Below, one piece after another: positions 1 to 8,981 of a DNA stretch of 64,000 bases. The position numbers and the translations under genes were made by a program. The DNA is taken from assembly GCA_965200095.1 (NCBI GenBank), contig OZ241350.1, forward strand, positions 62,001 through 126,000, read 5' to 3'. A model generated the notes under the pieces. That model was not told the origin of the DNA. It made no database searches and worked only from the letters and a program-made list of their open reading frames with translations. The stretch comes from JANQOH01 sp965200095 (lineage in GTDB: Bacteria > Pseudomonadota > Alphaproteobacteria > UBA7887). Numbering within the stretch: position 1 is the stretch's first letter; the number at the start of each line of letters is the position of its first letter.

Positions 1-746
1 ATCAGAACTATGCCTGGGGCCAGGATTCGTGGCTCGATTTCGTCGCCTCGATGCGCACGCTCAACCCCGACATCGAAGTCGTCGACGAACAGTTCCCCAA
101 ACTCTTCGCGGGTCAGTTCGGGGCGGAGATTTCCGCCCTGCTGGCGCGCCGCCCCGATGTCGTGCACACCAGTTTCTGGGGGGCCGACCTCGAGGCGCTC
201 ATCAATCAGGGCGCCGGGCGCGGGCTGTTCGAGCGTTCGAAAGTGGTGCTCAGCGCCGGCGAACACATCCTCCCGCGCATCGGCGACCGCCTTCCCGACG
301 GCACGGTGATCGGCGCGCGCGGGCCGCACGGAGACTTCGCGCCCGACAGCGAGCTCAACCGCTGGCTCCGCGCCGGATACCGGGAACGCTACGGCGCGCC
401 GGCGAGCCATCCGGTCTACAAGTTCACCATGGCGCTGCTGGGCCTGAAGAAGGCGTACGACCTCGCCGCCGAACGCGCCGGCGCCTTTCCCGACCGGGAT
501 CGGGTCATCGCCGCGCTGACCGGGCTCGAGTGGGACAGCCCTTCCGGCCCCGTCCGCATGGCGCTTGCCGACGGCCACCAGGCCATCCAGGCGAACGCCA
601 TCGGCATGACGCGGTGGGACGAGGAGCTCGGCCGCATCACGGTCGAAAACGTGCGTCGCTACCCGGCCGAATGCGTCAACCCGCCGCCCGACATGGACGG
701 CATTCCCTGGATCGAGGCGGGCTTTCCCGGCGCCGTATGCGATTGA
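1..746 (+). CDS. ABC transporter substrate-binding protein, C-terminal part
   Basis: Open at the left edge; the reading frame runs from base 3 and ends at a TGA at 744-746. The visible ~247 residues resemble the C-terminal lobe of type 1 periplasmic binding proteins of branched-chain amino acid/amide ABC transporters: an N-Y-A-W-G-Q-D-S segment at the very start, then the 'RPDVVHTSFWGADLEALI' region and a closing domain ending in GAVCD. It would bind a small solute in the periplasm and deliver it to a membrane permease. No permease or ATPase gene follows; accA starts 49 bases later. The signal peptide and N-lobe lie outside the window, so the substrate cannot be judged. Confidence 0.8.
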   Translation, partial: QNYAWGQDSWLDFVASMRTLNPDIEVVDEQFPKLFAGQFGAEISALLARRPDVVHTSFWGADLEALINQGAGRGLFERSKVVLSAGEHILPRIGDRLPDGTVIGARGPHGDFAPDSELNRWLRAGYRERYGAPASHPVYKFTMALLGLKKAYDLAAERAGAFPDRDRVIAALTGLEWDSPSGPVRMALADGHQAIQANAIGMTRWDEELGRITVENVRRYPAECVNPPPDMDGIPWIEAGFPGAVCD

Positions 747-795
747 CGCCGGAATCGGCATTGATCCTTTCCGGGTTTTACGGTAAGAGCCGGAG

Positions 796-1752
796 ATGAA
801 CGGTTTTCTCGACTTCGAACGTCCGCTTGCCGAGCTCGAGGGCAAGATCAAGGAGCTGCGGCTTCTCGGCGACAGCGGCGACCTCAACCTCGTCGACGAG
901 ATCCATCGCCTTCAGTCGAAGGCGGAGCGGTTGCTGCGGCAGACCTACGGGAAGCTCACGCCGTGGCAAAAGACTCAGGTCGCGCGCCACGCCGGCCGGC
1001 CCCGTTTCGGCGACTATGTCGGCGCCCTGGTCGCCGACTTCACGCCGATTGCGGGAGACCGGGCGTTCGGCGACGACAATTCCATCGTCGCCGGGCTGGG
1101 TCGTTTTCGCGGTTTTTCCGTGATGATCCTCGGCCACGAAAAGGGTTTCGACACCGAGAGCCGTCTGAAGCACAATTTCGGCATGGCGCGCCCGGAAGGC
1201 TACCGCAAGGCGGCGCGGGCGATGTCGCTCGCCGAGCGTTTCGGCCTGCCGGTGGTGTCGCTGGTCGACACGCCGGGCGCGTGGCCGGGCATCGGCGCCG
1301 AGGAGCGCGGACAGGCGGAGGCGATCGCGCGGTCGATCGAGAAATGTCTCGACCTGCGCGTGCCGGTCGTCGGCGTGATCGTGGGGGAGGGCGGGTCCGG
1401 CGGCGCCATCGCGCTCGCCGCGGCGAACCACGTCGCCATGCTCGAAAATGCGGTCTATTCGGTCATTTCCCCCGAAGGGTGCGCGTCGATCCTGTGGCGC
1501 AGCGCCGACAAGGCGCGCGATGCGGCGGACGCGTTGCGCCTGACCGCCGAAGACCTGCGCGGCCTCGGCGTCATCGACGCGACGGTCCCGGAACCCGTCG
1601 GCGGCGCCCATCGCGACCCGGAGAGCGCCATCGCCGCGGTCGGCGACGAGATCGAACGCAGTTTGCGCGCGCTCATCGATATTCCGGGGGGCGAGCTGCG
1701 CGCGCGCCGGCGCGAGAAGTTCATGCGCATGGGCCGGAACGGCCTCGGCTAG
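796..1752 (+). CDS. accA: Acetyl-CoA carboxylase carboxyltransferase subunit alpha
   Basis: A 318-residue protein of standard AccA length. With AccD it transfers the carboxyl group from biotin to acetyl-CoA, making malonyl-CoA, the first committed step of fatty acid synthesis in the cytoplasm. The N-terminus (FLDFERPLAELEGKI) is the typical AccA opening. The central segment has the crotonase-type carboxyltransferase core, with the conserved EGGSGGAIALA stretch and 'NAVYSVISPEGCASILWR'. The ATG at 796 is preceded by GAGCCGGAG. It is followed 89 bases later by secA on the same strand. AccD and the AccBC pair are not in the window. Confidence 0.96.
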   Translation: MNGFLDFERPLAELEGKIKELRLLGDSGDLNLVDEIHRLQSKAERLLRQTYGKLTPWQKTQVARHAGRPRFGDYVGALVADFTPIAGDRAFGDDNSIVAGLGRFRGFSVMILGHEKGFDTESRLKHNFGMARPEGYRKAARAMSLAERFGLPVVSLVDTPGAWPGIGAEERGQAEAIARSIEKCLDLRVPVVGVIVGEGGSGGAIALAAANHVAMLENAVYSVISPEGCASILWRSADKARDAADALRLTAEDLRGLGVIDATVPEPVGGAHRDPESAIAAVGDEIERSLRALIDIPGGELRARRREKFMRMGRNGLG

Positions 1753-1841
1753 ACGCCGCGCGGGGCCGCGTTGACTCGCCGCGGGGCCGTGCCTATGTCT
1801 GCATGGCCGCGTCGCCGCCGGCGCCCCGTGGAGGTCCGTCC

Positions 1842-4538
1842 ATGATCAAGGCCGTTGCCCGCAGGCTGTTCGGCAGCGTCAACGACCGCACCATCAAGGC
1901 CCACATGCGCGAGGCGGCGCGCATCGGCGCGCTGGAGCCCGGGCTCGAGGCGCTTTCCGATTCCGACCTCAAGGCGCGCACCGCCGTGTTCAGGGAGCGC
2001 GCGGAGAACGGCGACAGTCTCGACGATCTGTTGATCGAGGCGTTCGCGACAGTGCGCGAAGCGGCGCGCCGCGCCCTCGGCCAGCGCCATTTCGACGTGC
2101 AGCTCGTCGGCGGCATGGTGCTGCACGGCGGCGGCATCGCCGAGATGAAGACCGGGGAGGGGAAGACCCTCGTCGCCACGCTGCCGGTCTATCTGAACGC
2201 CCTCGCCGGGCGCGGCGTCCACGTCGTCACCGTCAACGACTATCTGGCGCAGCGCGACGCCGAATGGATGGGCCGCGTCTACCGCTTTCTCGGCCTCGAA
2301 GTGGGGTGCATCGTCGCCGGTCTCGACACCGCCGAACGCCGCGCCGCCTACGCCGCCGACGTGACCTACGGCACCAACAACGAATTCGGCTTCGACTACC
2401 TGCGCGACAATATGAAGTTCTCCCTGGAGGAGAGGGTGCAGCGCGAGCCCAACTTCGCCATCGTCGACGAGGTCGACAGCATCCTCGTCGACGAGGCGCG
2501 GACGCCGCTGATCATCTCCGGCCCCACGGAGGACAATTCGGAACTCTACGTGCGCGTCGACCGCATCATGGCCCGGCTCGGCGAGGAGGACTACGAGGTC
2601 GACGAAAAGGCGCGCAAGGCGACGCTGACCGAAGCCGGCGCCGAACGGCTGGAAGAGCTGCTCGAGAGCGAAGGGTTGCTGAAAAGCCCCGGTCTCTACG
2701 ACGTGCAGAACGTCGCCGTGGTCCACCACGTCAACCAGGCGCTCAACGCCCACAAACTGTTCCGCCGCGATGTGGATTACATCGTCAAGGACGGCAAGGT
2801 CGTCATCATCGACGAGTTCACCGGGCGCATGATGGAGGGGCGGCGCTATTCGAACGGCCAGCACCAGGCCCTCGAGGCGAAGGAAAGGGTGAATATCGAG
2901 AACGAGAACCAGACTCTGGCGTCGATCACGTTTCAGAATTACTTCCGTCTCTATCCCAAACTCGCGGGCATGACGGGAACCGCGGCCACCGAGGCGGCCG
3001 AATTCTCGGAGATCTACGGCCTCGGCGTCGTCGAGGCGCCGACCCACATGCCCATGGTGCGCGTCGACCATGACGACGAGATCTATCGCACGGCGGACGA
3101 AAAGCGGGAAGCCATCGTCGCGCAGATCGAAGACTGCCGCGAGCGCGGCCAGCCGGTGCTGGTCGGCACCACGAGCATCGCCCGGTCGGAAGAGCTCGCG
3201 GCGGAGCTGAAGCGGCGCAAGGTTCCGCACAAGGTTCTCAACGCGCGCTACCACGAGCAGGAAGCGTTCATCGTCGCCCAGGCGGGGCGGCCGGGCGCCG
3301 TCACCATCGCCACCAACATGGCGGGGCGGGGCACCGACATCCAGCTCGGCGGCAATCTCGACATGCGCCTGGCCGAGGAGCTGCGCGGCGTCGAGGACTC
3401 CGGGCGGCGCGAGCGCGTCGCCGACAAGGTCAGGCGCGAGATCGAGGAGGGGCACGAACGCGCCATCGCCGCCGGCGGCCTTTACGTCATCGGTTCCGAA
3501 CGCCACGAAAGCCGCCGCATCGACAACCAGTTGCGCGGTCGTTCGGGCCGCCAGGGCGACCCCGGCGCGTCGAAGTTCTTCCTGTCGCTCGAGGACGACC
3601 TGATGCGCATCTTCGGGTCCGACCGCATGGACGGAATGTTGCGGCGCCTCGGCCTGGAGGACGGCGAAGCGATCTATCACCCGTGGATCAACCGCGCGCT
3701 CGCCAAGGCGCAGGAGAAGGTGGAGGCGCGGAACTTCGAGATCCGCAAGAACCTGCTGCGTTTCGACGATGTGATGAACGACCAGCGCAAGGTCGTCTAC
3801 GCCGAGCGCGTCGATCTGATGCGCGCGACCGACGTGTCCGACTCGGTGGCGGACATGCGCGCGCATGTCATCGAAGGCCTCGTTGCCCGACACATTCCGG
3901 AGAACGCTTTCGCCGAACAGTGGGACGCCGACGGTCTGCGTCAGGAGGCGCTGCGGGTGTTCGGCCTCGACCTGCCGGTCGCCGAATGGGCGGCGGAGGA
4001 AGGCATTGCCGACGAGGAGATCCGCACCCGTCTCGCCGATGCGGCCCGCCGGAAGATGGCGGAGAAGGCCGCGCGGGTGGGGCCGGAGACCCTGCGCCGC
4101 GTTGAGAAGTCGCTGATGCTGCAATTGCTCGACCGCTTGTGGAAGGACCATCTCCTGTCGCTCGACCATTTGCGCCAGGGGATCGGTCTGCGCGCCTTCG
4201 GCCAGCGCGATCCGCTCAACGAATACAAGCGGGAAGCGTTCGAGATGTTCGACGCCATGCTCGACCGTTTCCGCGAGGCGGTAACGGCGACTCTGGCGCA
4301 TGTCGAGATTCAGCTGGAGCCGCCGCCGGCGGCCGCGGCGCCGCGCCCCCGGGCGGCGGCGCGCCGCGAACCCGCCTTCGCCGGCGCGCCCGCCGCGCCG
4401 CGCCGGGCGGCGGCGCAGGCGCGCGGAGGCGCGCGGGACCCGCTCCGGCCGGACGGCTGGGGCAAGGTGGGCCGCAACGAAGCCTGCCCCTGCGGCTCCG
4501 GCCGCAAATACAAGCACTGCCACGGAAAGGTCGCCTGA
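1842..4538 (+). CDS. secA: Preprotein translocase ATPase SecA
   Basis: An 898-residue SecA, the cytoplasmic/peripheral ATPase that drives unfolded preproteins through SecYEG. Visible: Walker A MKTGEGKT (102-109), DEVD Walker B (209-212), the preprotein cross-linking region, a helicase-type NBD2 (TNMAGRGTDI) and the C-terminal zinc-binding tail with C882, C884, C893 and H894 for SecB/ribosome contact. An Ala/Pro/Arg-rich linker precedes the tail. The frame is open well upstream of 1842, overlapping accA in another frame. The ATG at 1842 is chosen because it has a GGAGG Shine-Dalgarno 8 bases upstream and matches the family N-terminus (MIKAVARRLFGS). Confidence 0.97.
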   Translation: MIKAVARRLFGSVNDRTIKAHMREAARIGALEPGLEALSDSDLKARTAVFRERAENGDSLDDLLIEAFATVREAARRALGQRHFDVQLVGGMVLHGGGIAEMKTGEGKTLVATLPVYLNALAGRGVHVVTVNDYLAQRDAEWMGRVYRFLGLEVGCIVAGLDTAERRAAYAADVTYGTNNEFGFDYLRDNMKFSLEERVQREPNFAIVDEVDSILVDEARTPLIISGPTEDNSELYVRVDRIMARLGEEDYEVDEKARKATLTEAGAERLEELLESEGLLKSPGLYDVQNVAVVHHVNQALNAHKLFRRDVDYIVKDGKVVIIDEFTGRMMEGRRYSNGQHQALEAKERVNIENENQTLASITFQNYFRLYPKLAGMTGTAATEAAEFSEIYGLGVVEAPTHMPMVRVDHDDEIYRTADEKREAIVAQIEDCRERGQPVLVGTTSIARSEELAAELKRRKVPHKVLNARYHEQEAFIVAQAGRPGAVTIATNMAGRGTDIQLGGNLDMRLAEELRGVEDSGRRERVADKVRREIEEGHERAIAAGGLYVIGSERHESRRIDNQLRGRSGRQGDPGASKFFLSLEDDLMRIFGSDRMDGMLRRLGLEDGEAIYHPWINRALAKAQEKVEARNFEIRKNLLRFDDVMNDQRKVVYAERVDLMRATDVSDSVADMRAHVIEGLVARHIPENAFAEQWDADGLRQEALRVFGLDLPVAEWAAEEGIADEEIRTRLADAARRKMAEKAARVGPETLRRVEKSLMLQLLDRLWKDHLLSLDHLRQGIGLRAFGQRDPLNEYKREAFEMFDAMLDRFREAVTATLAHVEIQLEPPPAAAAPRPRAAARREPAFAGAPAAPRRAAAQARGGARDPLRPDGWGKVGRNEACPCGSGRKYKHCHGKVA

Positions 4539-4620
4539 CCGGCGCCCTGCCCCGGCGCCGCCCCGCCGTCTCCGGGCCAATTCGCGACCGCCGTTGCGCG
4601 CGCCCCGGGGCGGCGGTTCG

Positions 4621-4751
4621 GCGATTCTCATTATGGCGACGGACGCGCCTTCCCGGGAGCGAGCCTGCCCCCGCATACGCGAGGGCAGGCTCGCTCCCAG
4701 GGGCGGCCGCGACGGGTCCGCCGCATCGCTATGGGCCAAAATGAGAATTGC
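4621..4751. mobile_element. MITE-like element with terminal inverted repeats, copy 1
   Basis: A 131-bp non-coding element between secA and the acyl-CoA dehydrogenase gene. Its ends are inverted repeats: GCGATTCTCATTATGGC (4621-4637) and the complement of GCAATTCTCATTTTGGC (4735-4751), 15 of 17 positions matching. The interior holds a perfect 16-bp hairpin at 4655-4698. A shorter relative with the same ends lies at 45322-45402, and single-end remnants at 25383 and 55521. It has no ORF of its own. Mobility is inferred only from the dispersed copies and the terminal repeats. Confidence 0.6.
4655..4698. terminator. Perfect 16-bp hairpin downstream of secA
   Basis: GGGAGCGAGCCTGCCC (4655-4670) pairs exactly with its complement at 4683-4698 across a 12-base loop. 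There is no following T-run, so a rho-independent terminator is only possible; it is also the core of the MITE-like element around it. Confidence 0.4.
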
Positions 4752-4813
4752 TGCCGGCGGGTTGAAGGGCGGGGGCGGCGGCGGTATATCGGCAGCACCC
4801 GACAGGAGCGCCC

Positions 4814-6004
4814 ATGGCCGGTCCAGCGGCCGCGCCGGATATCATGGCGCCGGCCGGCGAAACCTTTGCCGACATACGCGAAGGGGTGCGCGCATTGTGC
4901 GCGCGCTTCCCCGGCGCCTATTGGCGCGCGCTCGACCGCGAGCGCGCCTATCCGCAAGAGTTCGTCCGCGCGCTCACCGAGGCGGGCTATCTCGCCGCCC
5001 TCATCCCCGGGGAATACGGAGGCAGCGGCCTGCCGCTCGCCGCCGGCGGGGCGATCCTGGAAGAGATCCACCGCTCCGGCTGCAACGGCGCCGCCTGCCA
5101 CGCCCAGATGTACACCATGGGGACGGTGCTGCGGCACGGTTCGGCGGAGCAGAAGCGCGCCTGGCTGCCGGGAATCGCCTCCGGGGCGCTGCGGCTTCAG
5201 GCCTTCGCCGTCACCGAGCCAACGACCGGGTCGGACACCACGCGGCTGAAGACTACGGCGGCGCGCGACGGCAACGGCTACCGCGTCAACGGCCAGAAGG
5301 TGTGGACCAGCCGGGTCGAACATTCGGACCTGATGCTGCTGCTCGCGCGCACCGCGCCGGTGGAGGAAGGCGGGCCGCGCCGCCGCGGCCTGTCGGCGTT
5401 CCTGGTCGACATACGCGACGCGCCGCCCGACGCGCTCAAGGTCCGCCCCGTGCGCACCATGATCAACCACGCGACGACCGAAGTCTTCTTCGACGATCTC
5501 TACATCCCCGGCGACGCGCTGATCGGCGAGGAAGGCGAGGGGTTCGGCTACATTCTCGACGGCATGAACGCCGAGCGCATCCTGATCGCCGGCGAGTCGC
5601 TGGGCGACGCGCGTTTCTTCCTCGACAGGGCCTGCGCCTATGCGCGCGAACGCGAAGTGTTCGGCGCGCCCATCGGGCGCAACCAGGGGGTCCAGTTCCC
5701 CCTCGCCCGCGCGCATGTCGCCACCGAGGCGGCGGAGGCGATGACGCGCAAGGCCTCGGCGCTGTTCGACGCCGGCGCGCCCTGCGGACCGGAGGCCAAC
5801 ATGGCCAAACTGCTCGCGTCCGAAGCCGCGTGGGCGGCGGGCGAGGCCTGTATGCAAACCCATGGCGGCTTCGCCTTCGCCGAGGAATACGACATCGAGC
5901 GCAAGTGGCGCGAATGTCGCCTGTACCAGGTGGCGCCGGTGTCGACGAACCTGATCCTCGCCTATATCGGCCAGCACGTGCTGGGCCTTCCGCGCTCCTA
6001 CTGA
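4814..6004 (+). CDS. Acyl-CoA dehydrogenase (isovaleryl/long-chain-type base)
   Basis: A 396-residue FAD-dependent acyl-CoA dehydrogenase catalysing alpha,beta-dehydrogenation of an acyl-CoA, with electrons passing to ETF. The FAVTEPTTGSDT segment (131-142) is the FAD/substrate loop. The usual medium-chain catalytic Glu (in YEGT) is replaced: the matching stretch reads RLYQVAPVSTN. A Glu at 254 (GMNAERILIAG) lies where isovaleryl- and long-chain dehydrogenases carry their base, so activity is likely retained. It is the first gene of a four-gene run with a CoA-transferase, a dehydratase and a hydrolase. The substrate is unknown; the context suggests a branched or dicarboxylic acyl-CoA. Confidence 0.9.
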   Translation: MAGPAAAPDIMAPAGETFADIREGVRALCARFPGAYWRALDRERAYPQEFVRALTEAGYLAALIPGEYGGSGLPLAAGGAILEEIHRSGCNGAACHAQMYTMGTVLRHGSAEQKRAWLPGIASGALRLQAFAVTEPTTGSDTTRLKTTAARDGNGYRVNGQKVWTSRVEHSDLMLLLARTAPVEEGGPRRRGLSAFLVDIRDAPPDALKVRPVRTMINHATTEVFFDDLYIPGDALIGEEGEGFGYILDGMNAERILIAGESLGDARFFLDRACAYAREREVFGAPIGRNQGVQFPLARAHVATEAAEAMTRKASALFDAGAPCGPEANMAKLLASEAAWAAGEACMQTHGGFAFAEEYDIERKWRECRLYQVAPVSTNLILAYIGQHVLGLPRSY

Positions 6005-6021
6005 CCGGCGGCGAGGCGCGT

Positions 6022-7146
6022 ATGCCCGGCCCCTTCGAAGGCGTTCTCGCGGTGAGCGTCGAACAGGCGGTGGCGGCGCCGCTGTGTTCGTCGCGCCTCG
6101 CCGACGCCGGGGCTCGGGTGATCAAGGTCGAACGTCCCGGCGGCGACTTCGCGCGCGAATACGACCGCGTGGCGAACGGCGACAGCGCCTATTTCGTATG
6201 GCTGAACCGCGGCAAGGAATCGATCGTCCTCGACATCAAGGAGGCGGAGGATCTCGCGCTACTCAGGCGGATGATCGCGCGCGCCGACGTGTTCATCCAG
6301 AACCTCGCGCCGGGCGCCGCGGCGCGCGCCGGCGTCGGCAGCGAGGCCTTGCGCGCGGCGCATCCGCGCCTCGTCACCTGCGACATTTCCGGCTATGGCG
6401 AAGAGGGGCCGTATCGCGACATGAAGGCCTACGACCTTCTGGTGCAGGCGGAATCGGGGCTGTGTTCGGTCACCGGCACGCCGCAGGAGCCGGGTCGCGT
6501 CGGCGTGTCGGTGTGCGACATCGCGGCGGGGTTGAACGCGCTGTGCGGGATCGGTCAGGCGTTGTTCGAGCGCGAGCGCACGGGCCGCGGCTCCGGCCTC
6601 CGGGTCTCCCTGTTCGGCGGCATGGCGGACTGGATGACGGTGCCCTATCTCTACCAGGTCCATCGCGGCGCGCCGCCGCCGCGCGCCGGGCTGAGCCATC
6701 CTTCGGTCGCGCCCTACGGCGCCTACCGGACGGCCGACGGCAAACAGGTGCTGATCTCGATCCAGAACGAACGCGAGTGGCGCGCGCTGTGCGCCGAGGT
6801 GCTGGAGCGCCCCGGGCTCGCGGAGGACGAGCGTTTCCGCAATCCCGTGGCGCGGGTCGAGAACCGCCCGGCGCTGGAGGAGATCGTCGGCGCTCGCCTC
6901 GCGCGATGGCCGCGCGACGAGGCGATGCGGCGCCTGCGCGCCGCCCGCGTCGCCTGCGGCGCGCTCAACGATGTCGCCGATTTCGCCGCGCACCCGCAAC
7001 TGCGCACCATCTCCTACGGGGCGCCGGGCGGCGAGGCGACCGTCGTGGCCCCGCCGGTGGTCCGCGCCGGCGAGGCGCCGGAATACCGCCCGGCGCCGCG
7101 GCTCGACGAACATTCGGAATCCCTCAGAGCGGAGTTCGCGGCATGA
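6022..7146 (+). CDS. Class III CoA-transferase (CaiB/BaiF family)
   Basis: A 374-residue family III CoA-transferase, which moves CoA between an acyl-CoA donor and a carboxylic acid acceptor through an aspartyl-CoA intermediate. The N-terminus (PFEGVLAVSVEQAVAAPLCS) and the 'RLVTCDISGYGEEGPYRDMKAYDLLVQAESG' stretch are characteristic; the Asp of KAYDLLVQ is at the position of the catalytic Asp. The ATG at 6022 lies 17 bases after the dehydrogenase stop. The stop overlaps the start of the dehydratase gene (ATGA), so the genes are probably translationally coupled. The acid substrate cannot be read from sequence. Confidence 0.92.
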   Translation: MPGPFEGVLAVSVEQAVAAPLCSSRLADAGARVIKVERPGGDFAREYDRVANGDSAYFVWLNRGKESIVLDIKEAEDLALLRRMIARADVFIQNLAPGAAARAGVGSEALRAAHPRLVTCDISGYGEEGPYRDMKAYDLLVQAESGLCSVTGTPQEPGRVGVSVCDIAAGLNALCGIGQALFERERTGRGSGLRVSLFGGMADWMTVPYLYQVHRGAPPPRAGLSHPSVAPYGAYRTADGKQVLISIQNEREWRALCAEVLERPGLAEDERFRNPVARVENRPALEEIVGARLARWPRDEAMRRLRAARVACGALNDVADFAAHPQLRTISYGAPGGEATVVAPPVVRAGEAPEYRPAPRLDEHSESLRAEFAA

Positions 7147-7997
7147 CGAATCCGGCGATCGCCGACTGGGTGGGGCGCGCCCGCTCCGCCTCGGACCTCA
7201 TCGCGCCGTTCCAGACCGCCGGGATGGCGGCGACCCTCGACCGCGACCGCGCGCCGGAGGAGGGCGAGGCCCTGCCGCCCGGCTGGCACTGGCTGTTCTT
7301 CGCCGACCTGCCGCGCCAGTCGGCGCTGGGACCCGACGGCCACGAAAGGCGCGGCGACTTCCTCCCGCCCGTGCCGTTGCCGCGCCGCATGTGGGCGGGC
7401 AACCGCCTCGCCTTCCGCCGTCCGCTGCGGGTCGGCGAACGCGCGCGGCGCGACAGCGAAATCGTCTCGGTGTCGGAGAAGCAAGGGCGCCAGGGGCCGC
7501 TCGCCTTCGTCACCGTCCGCCACGTCTATTCCGGCGAGGACGGCGGGACGGCGCTGGAGGAGTGGCACGACATCGTCTACCGCGCGCCGGCGCCGCAGGC
7601 GGGCCCGGGCGGCGCGGCGGCGGGCGCCCCGGCTCCGGAGACGCAGGCGGTCTGGCGGCGCGAGATCGTGCCCGACGAAACCATGCTGTTCCGCTATTCG
7701 GCGCTGACCTTCAACGGCCATCGCATCCATTACGACCGCCCTTACGTCACCGGCGAGGAAGGCTATGCGGGGTTGATCGTGCACGGTCCGCTGACGGCGA
7801 CGCTGTTGCTCGATCTGGTCGCGCGCGAGGCGCCCGACATGGCGCTTTCGGGCGTGCGTTTCCGCGCCCGGCGTCCGGTCTTCGCGGGCCGGCCGCTGGT
7901 CCTCGAGGCGGCGCCGTCCGACGACGGCGTTTTCGCGCGGGCGCTGTTCGACGGCGAGGTCGCCATGACCGCCGACATCGCGACGGCCCGCCCATGA
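7143..7997 (+). CDS. FAS1-like/MaoC dehydratase domain protein (mesaconyl-C4-CoA hydratase-like)
   Basis: A 284-residue double hot-dog protein. The N-terminal half carries a FAS1-like dehydratase domain ('LPPGWHWLFFADLPRQSAL', 'PLPRRMWAGNRL'), as in HTD2-type and mesaconyl-C4-CoA or itaconyl-CoA hydratases. The C-terminal half carries the hydratase segment (TFNGHRIHYDRPY, then GLIVHGPLTATLL). The probable reaction is hydration or dehydration of an enoyl-CoA made by the upstream enzymes. It overlaps the CoA-transferase stop and the next start by 4 bases each, so it sits inside a tight operon. The substrate assignment is inference. Confidence 0.8.
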   Translation: MTNPAIADWVGRARSASDLIAPFQTAGMAATLDRDRAPEEGEALPPGWHWLFFADLPRQSALGPDGHERRGDFLPPVPLPRRMWAGNRLAFRRPLRVGERARRDSEIVSVSEKQGRQGPLAFVTVRHVYSGEDGGTALEEWHDIVYRAPAPQAGPGGAAAGAPAPETQAVWRREIVPDETMLFRYSALTFNGHRIHYDRPYVTGEEGYAGLIVHGPLTATLLLDLVAREAPDMALSGVRFRARRPVFAGRPLVLEAAPSDDGVFARALFDGEVAMTADIATARP

Positions 7998-8911
7998 CCG
8001 GCGCGCCCGGCGGCCCCGCCTCGCGCCGCTACGTCTCGCAGCGTCTGCGGCTGCATTACGTCGACTGGGGCAACGAGGACGCGCCGCCGCTGTTGATGGT
8101 TCATGGCGGCCGCGACCATTGCCGCAATTGGGACTGGCTCGCTCAGGCGCTGCGCGGTGACTGGCGCATCGTCGCGCCCGATCTGCGCGGCCACGGCGAC
8201 TCGCAGTGGACGATCGGCGGAACCTACCGCATGTCGGACTATGTCTACGACATCGCGCAACTGGTCCATCAGACGATCGACGGGCCGGTGTCGATCGTCG
8301 GCCATTCGCTCGGCGGCATGATCGCCCTGCGCTATGCGGGGCTTTATCCGGACAAGGTGCGGCGGGTAGCGGCGATCGAGGGGCTCGGCCCGCCGCCGTC
8401 CTGGCTCGCCGAACGCCGGGCGAAACCGATGCACCGGCGCCTCACCGACTGGATCGAGGAAGTGCGCGGGTTGTCCGCCCGCCTGCCCCGGCGCTACCCG
8501 TCGCTGGAGGCGGCGTGGCGGCGGATGCACGAGGAAAACCCGCATCTGTCCCGCGAACAGGCGCGGCATCTGACGGCGCACGGCGTCAACCGCAACGAAG
8601 ACGGCACCTGGAGCTGGAAGTTCGACAACTATGTGCGCGTGTTCGCGGCGACCGGACTCCCGGAGCGCGAGTTGCACGCGCTATGGGGGCGGATCGCCTG
8701 CCCGGTGTTGCTGGTCCGCGGCACCGAAAGCTGGGCGAGCGACCCGCGCGAGGACGGACGGGCGGCGCATTTCCGGAACGCCCGCTGCGTCGATATCGAA
8801 GGCGCCGGGCACTGGTCGCATCACGATCGGTTCGATGTCGTCCTTGCCGAGCTGCGCGCGTTTCTCGCCGGGAGCGAGCCGGCGCGCCCACCACGGTTGC
8901 GCAGCCCTTGA
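7994..8911 (+). CDS. Alpha/beta hydrolase
   Basis: A 305-residue alpha/beta-hydrolase-fold protein. Visible: oxyanion-hole region LLMVHGGRDHCRNWDW, APDLRGHGDS, nucleophile elbow GHSLGG, an acid-loop segment (VRGTESWASDPRED) and a C-terminal catalytic His in GAGHWSHHD. It overlaps the preceding dehydratase gene by 4 bases and ends the acyl-CoA operon. It could hydrolyse an ester or thioester product of the pathway. No feature fixes the substrate, so only the fold-level name is given. Confidence 0.85.
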   Translation: MTGAPGGPASRRYVSQRLRLHYVDWGNEDAPPLLMVHGGRDHCRNWDWLAQALRGDWRIVAPDLRGHGDSQWTIGGTYRMSDYVYDIAQLVHQTIDGPVSIVGHSLGGMIALRYAGLYPDKVRRVAAIEGLGPPPSWLAERRAKPMHRRLTDWIEEVRGLSARLPRRYPSLEAAWRRMHEENPHLSREQARHLTAHGVNRNEDGTWSWKFDNYVRVFAATGLPERELHALWGRIACPVLLVRGTESWASDPREDGRAAHFRNARCVDIEGAGHWSHHDRFDVVLAELRAFLAGSEPARPPRLRSP

Positions 8912-8981
8912 CGGGCGCGAAACAAAGCGCTAACAAGACCCCGTTTCATGGCGGGCGCGCGCCGTGCGAGGGAGGCGGCAT

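Noticed and set aside
963..1841. Upstream extension of secA
   Set aside because: It overlaps accA in another frame and encodes an Arg-rich peptide unlike SecA. ATG 1842 has a ribosome site and the family N-terminus.
1749..4739. Long open frame opposite secA (996 codons)
   Set aside because: It is the antisense shadow of secA in GC-rich DNA, and its composition (His/Val/Arg-rich) matches no protein family.
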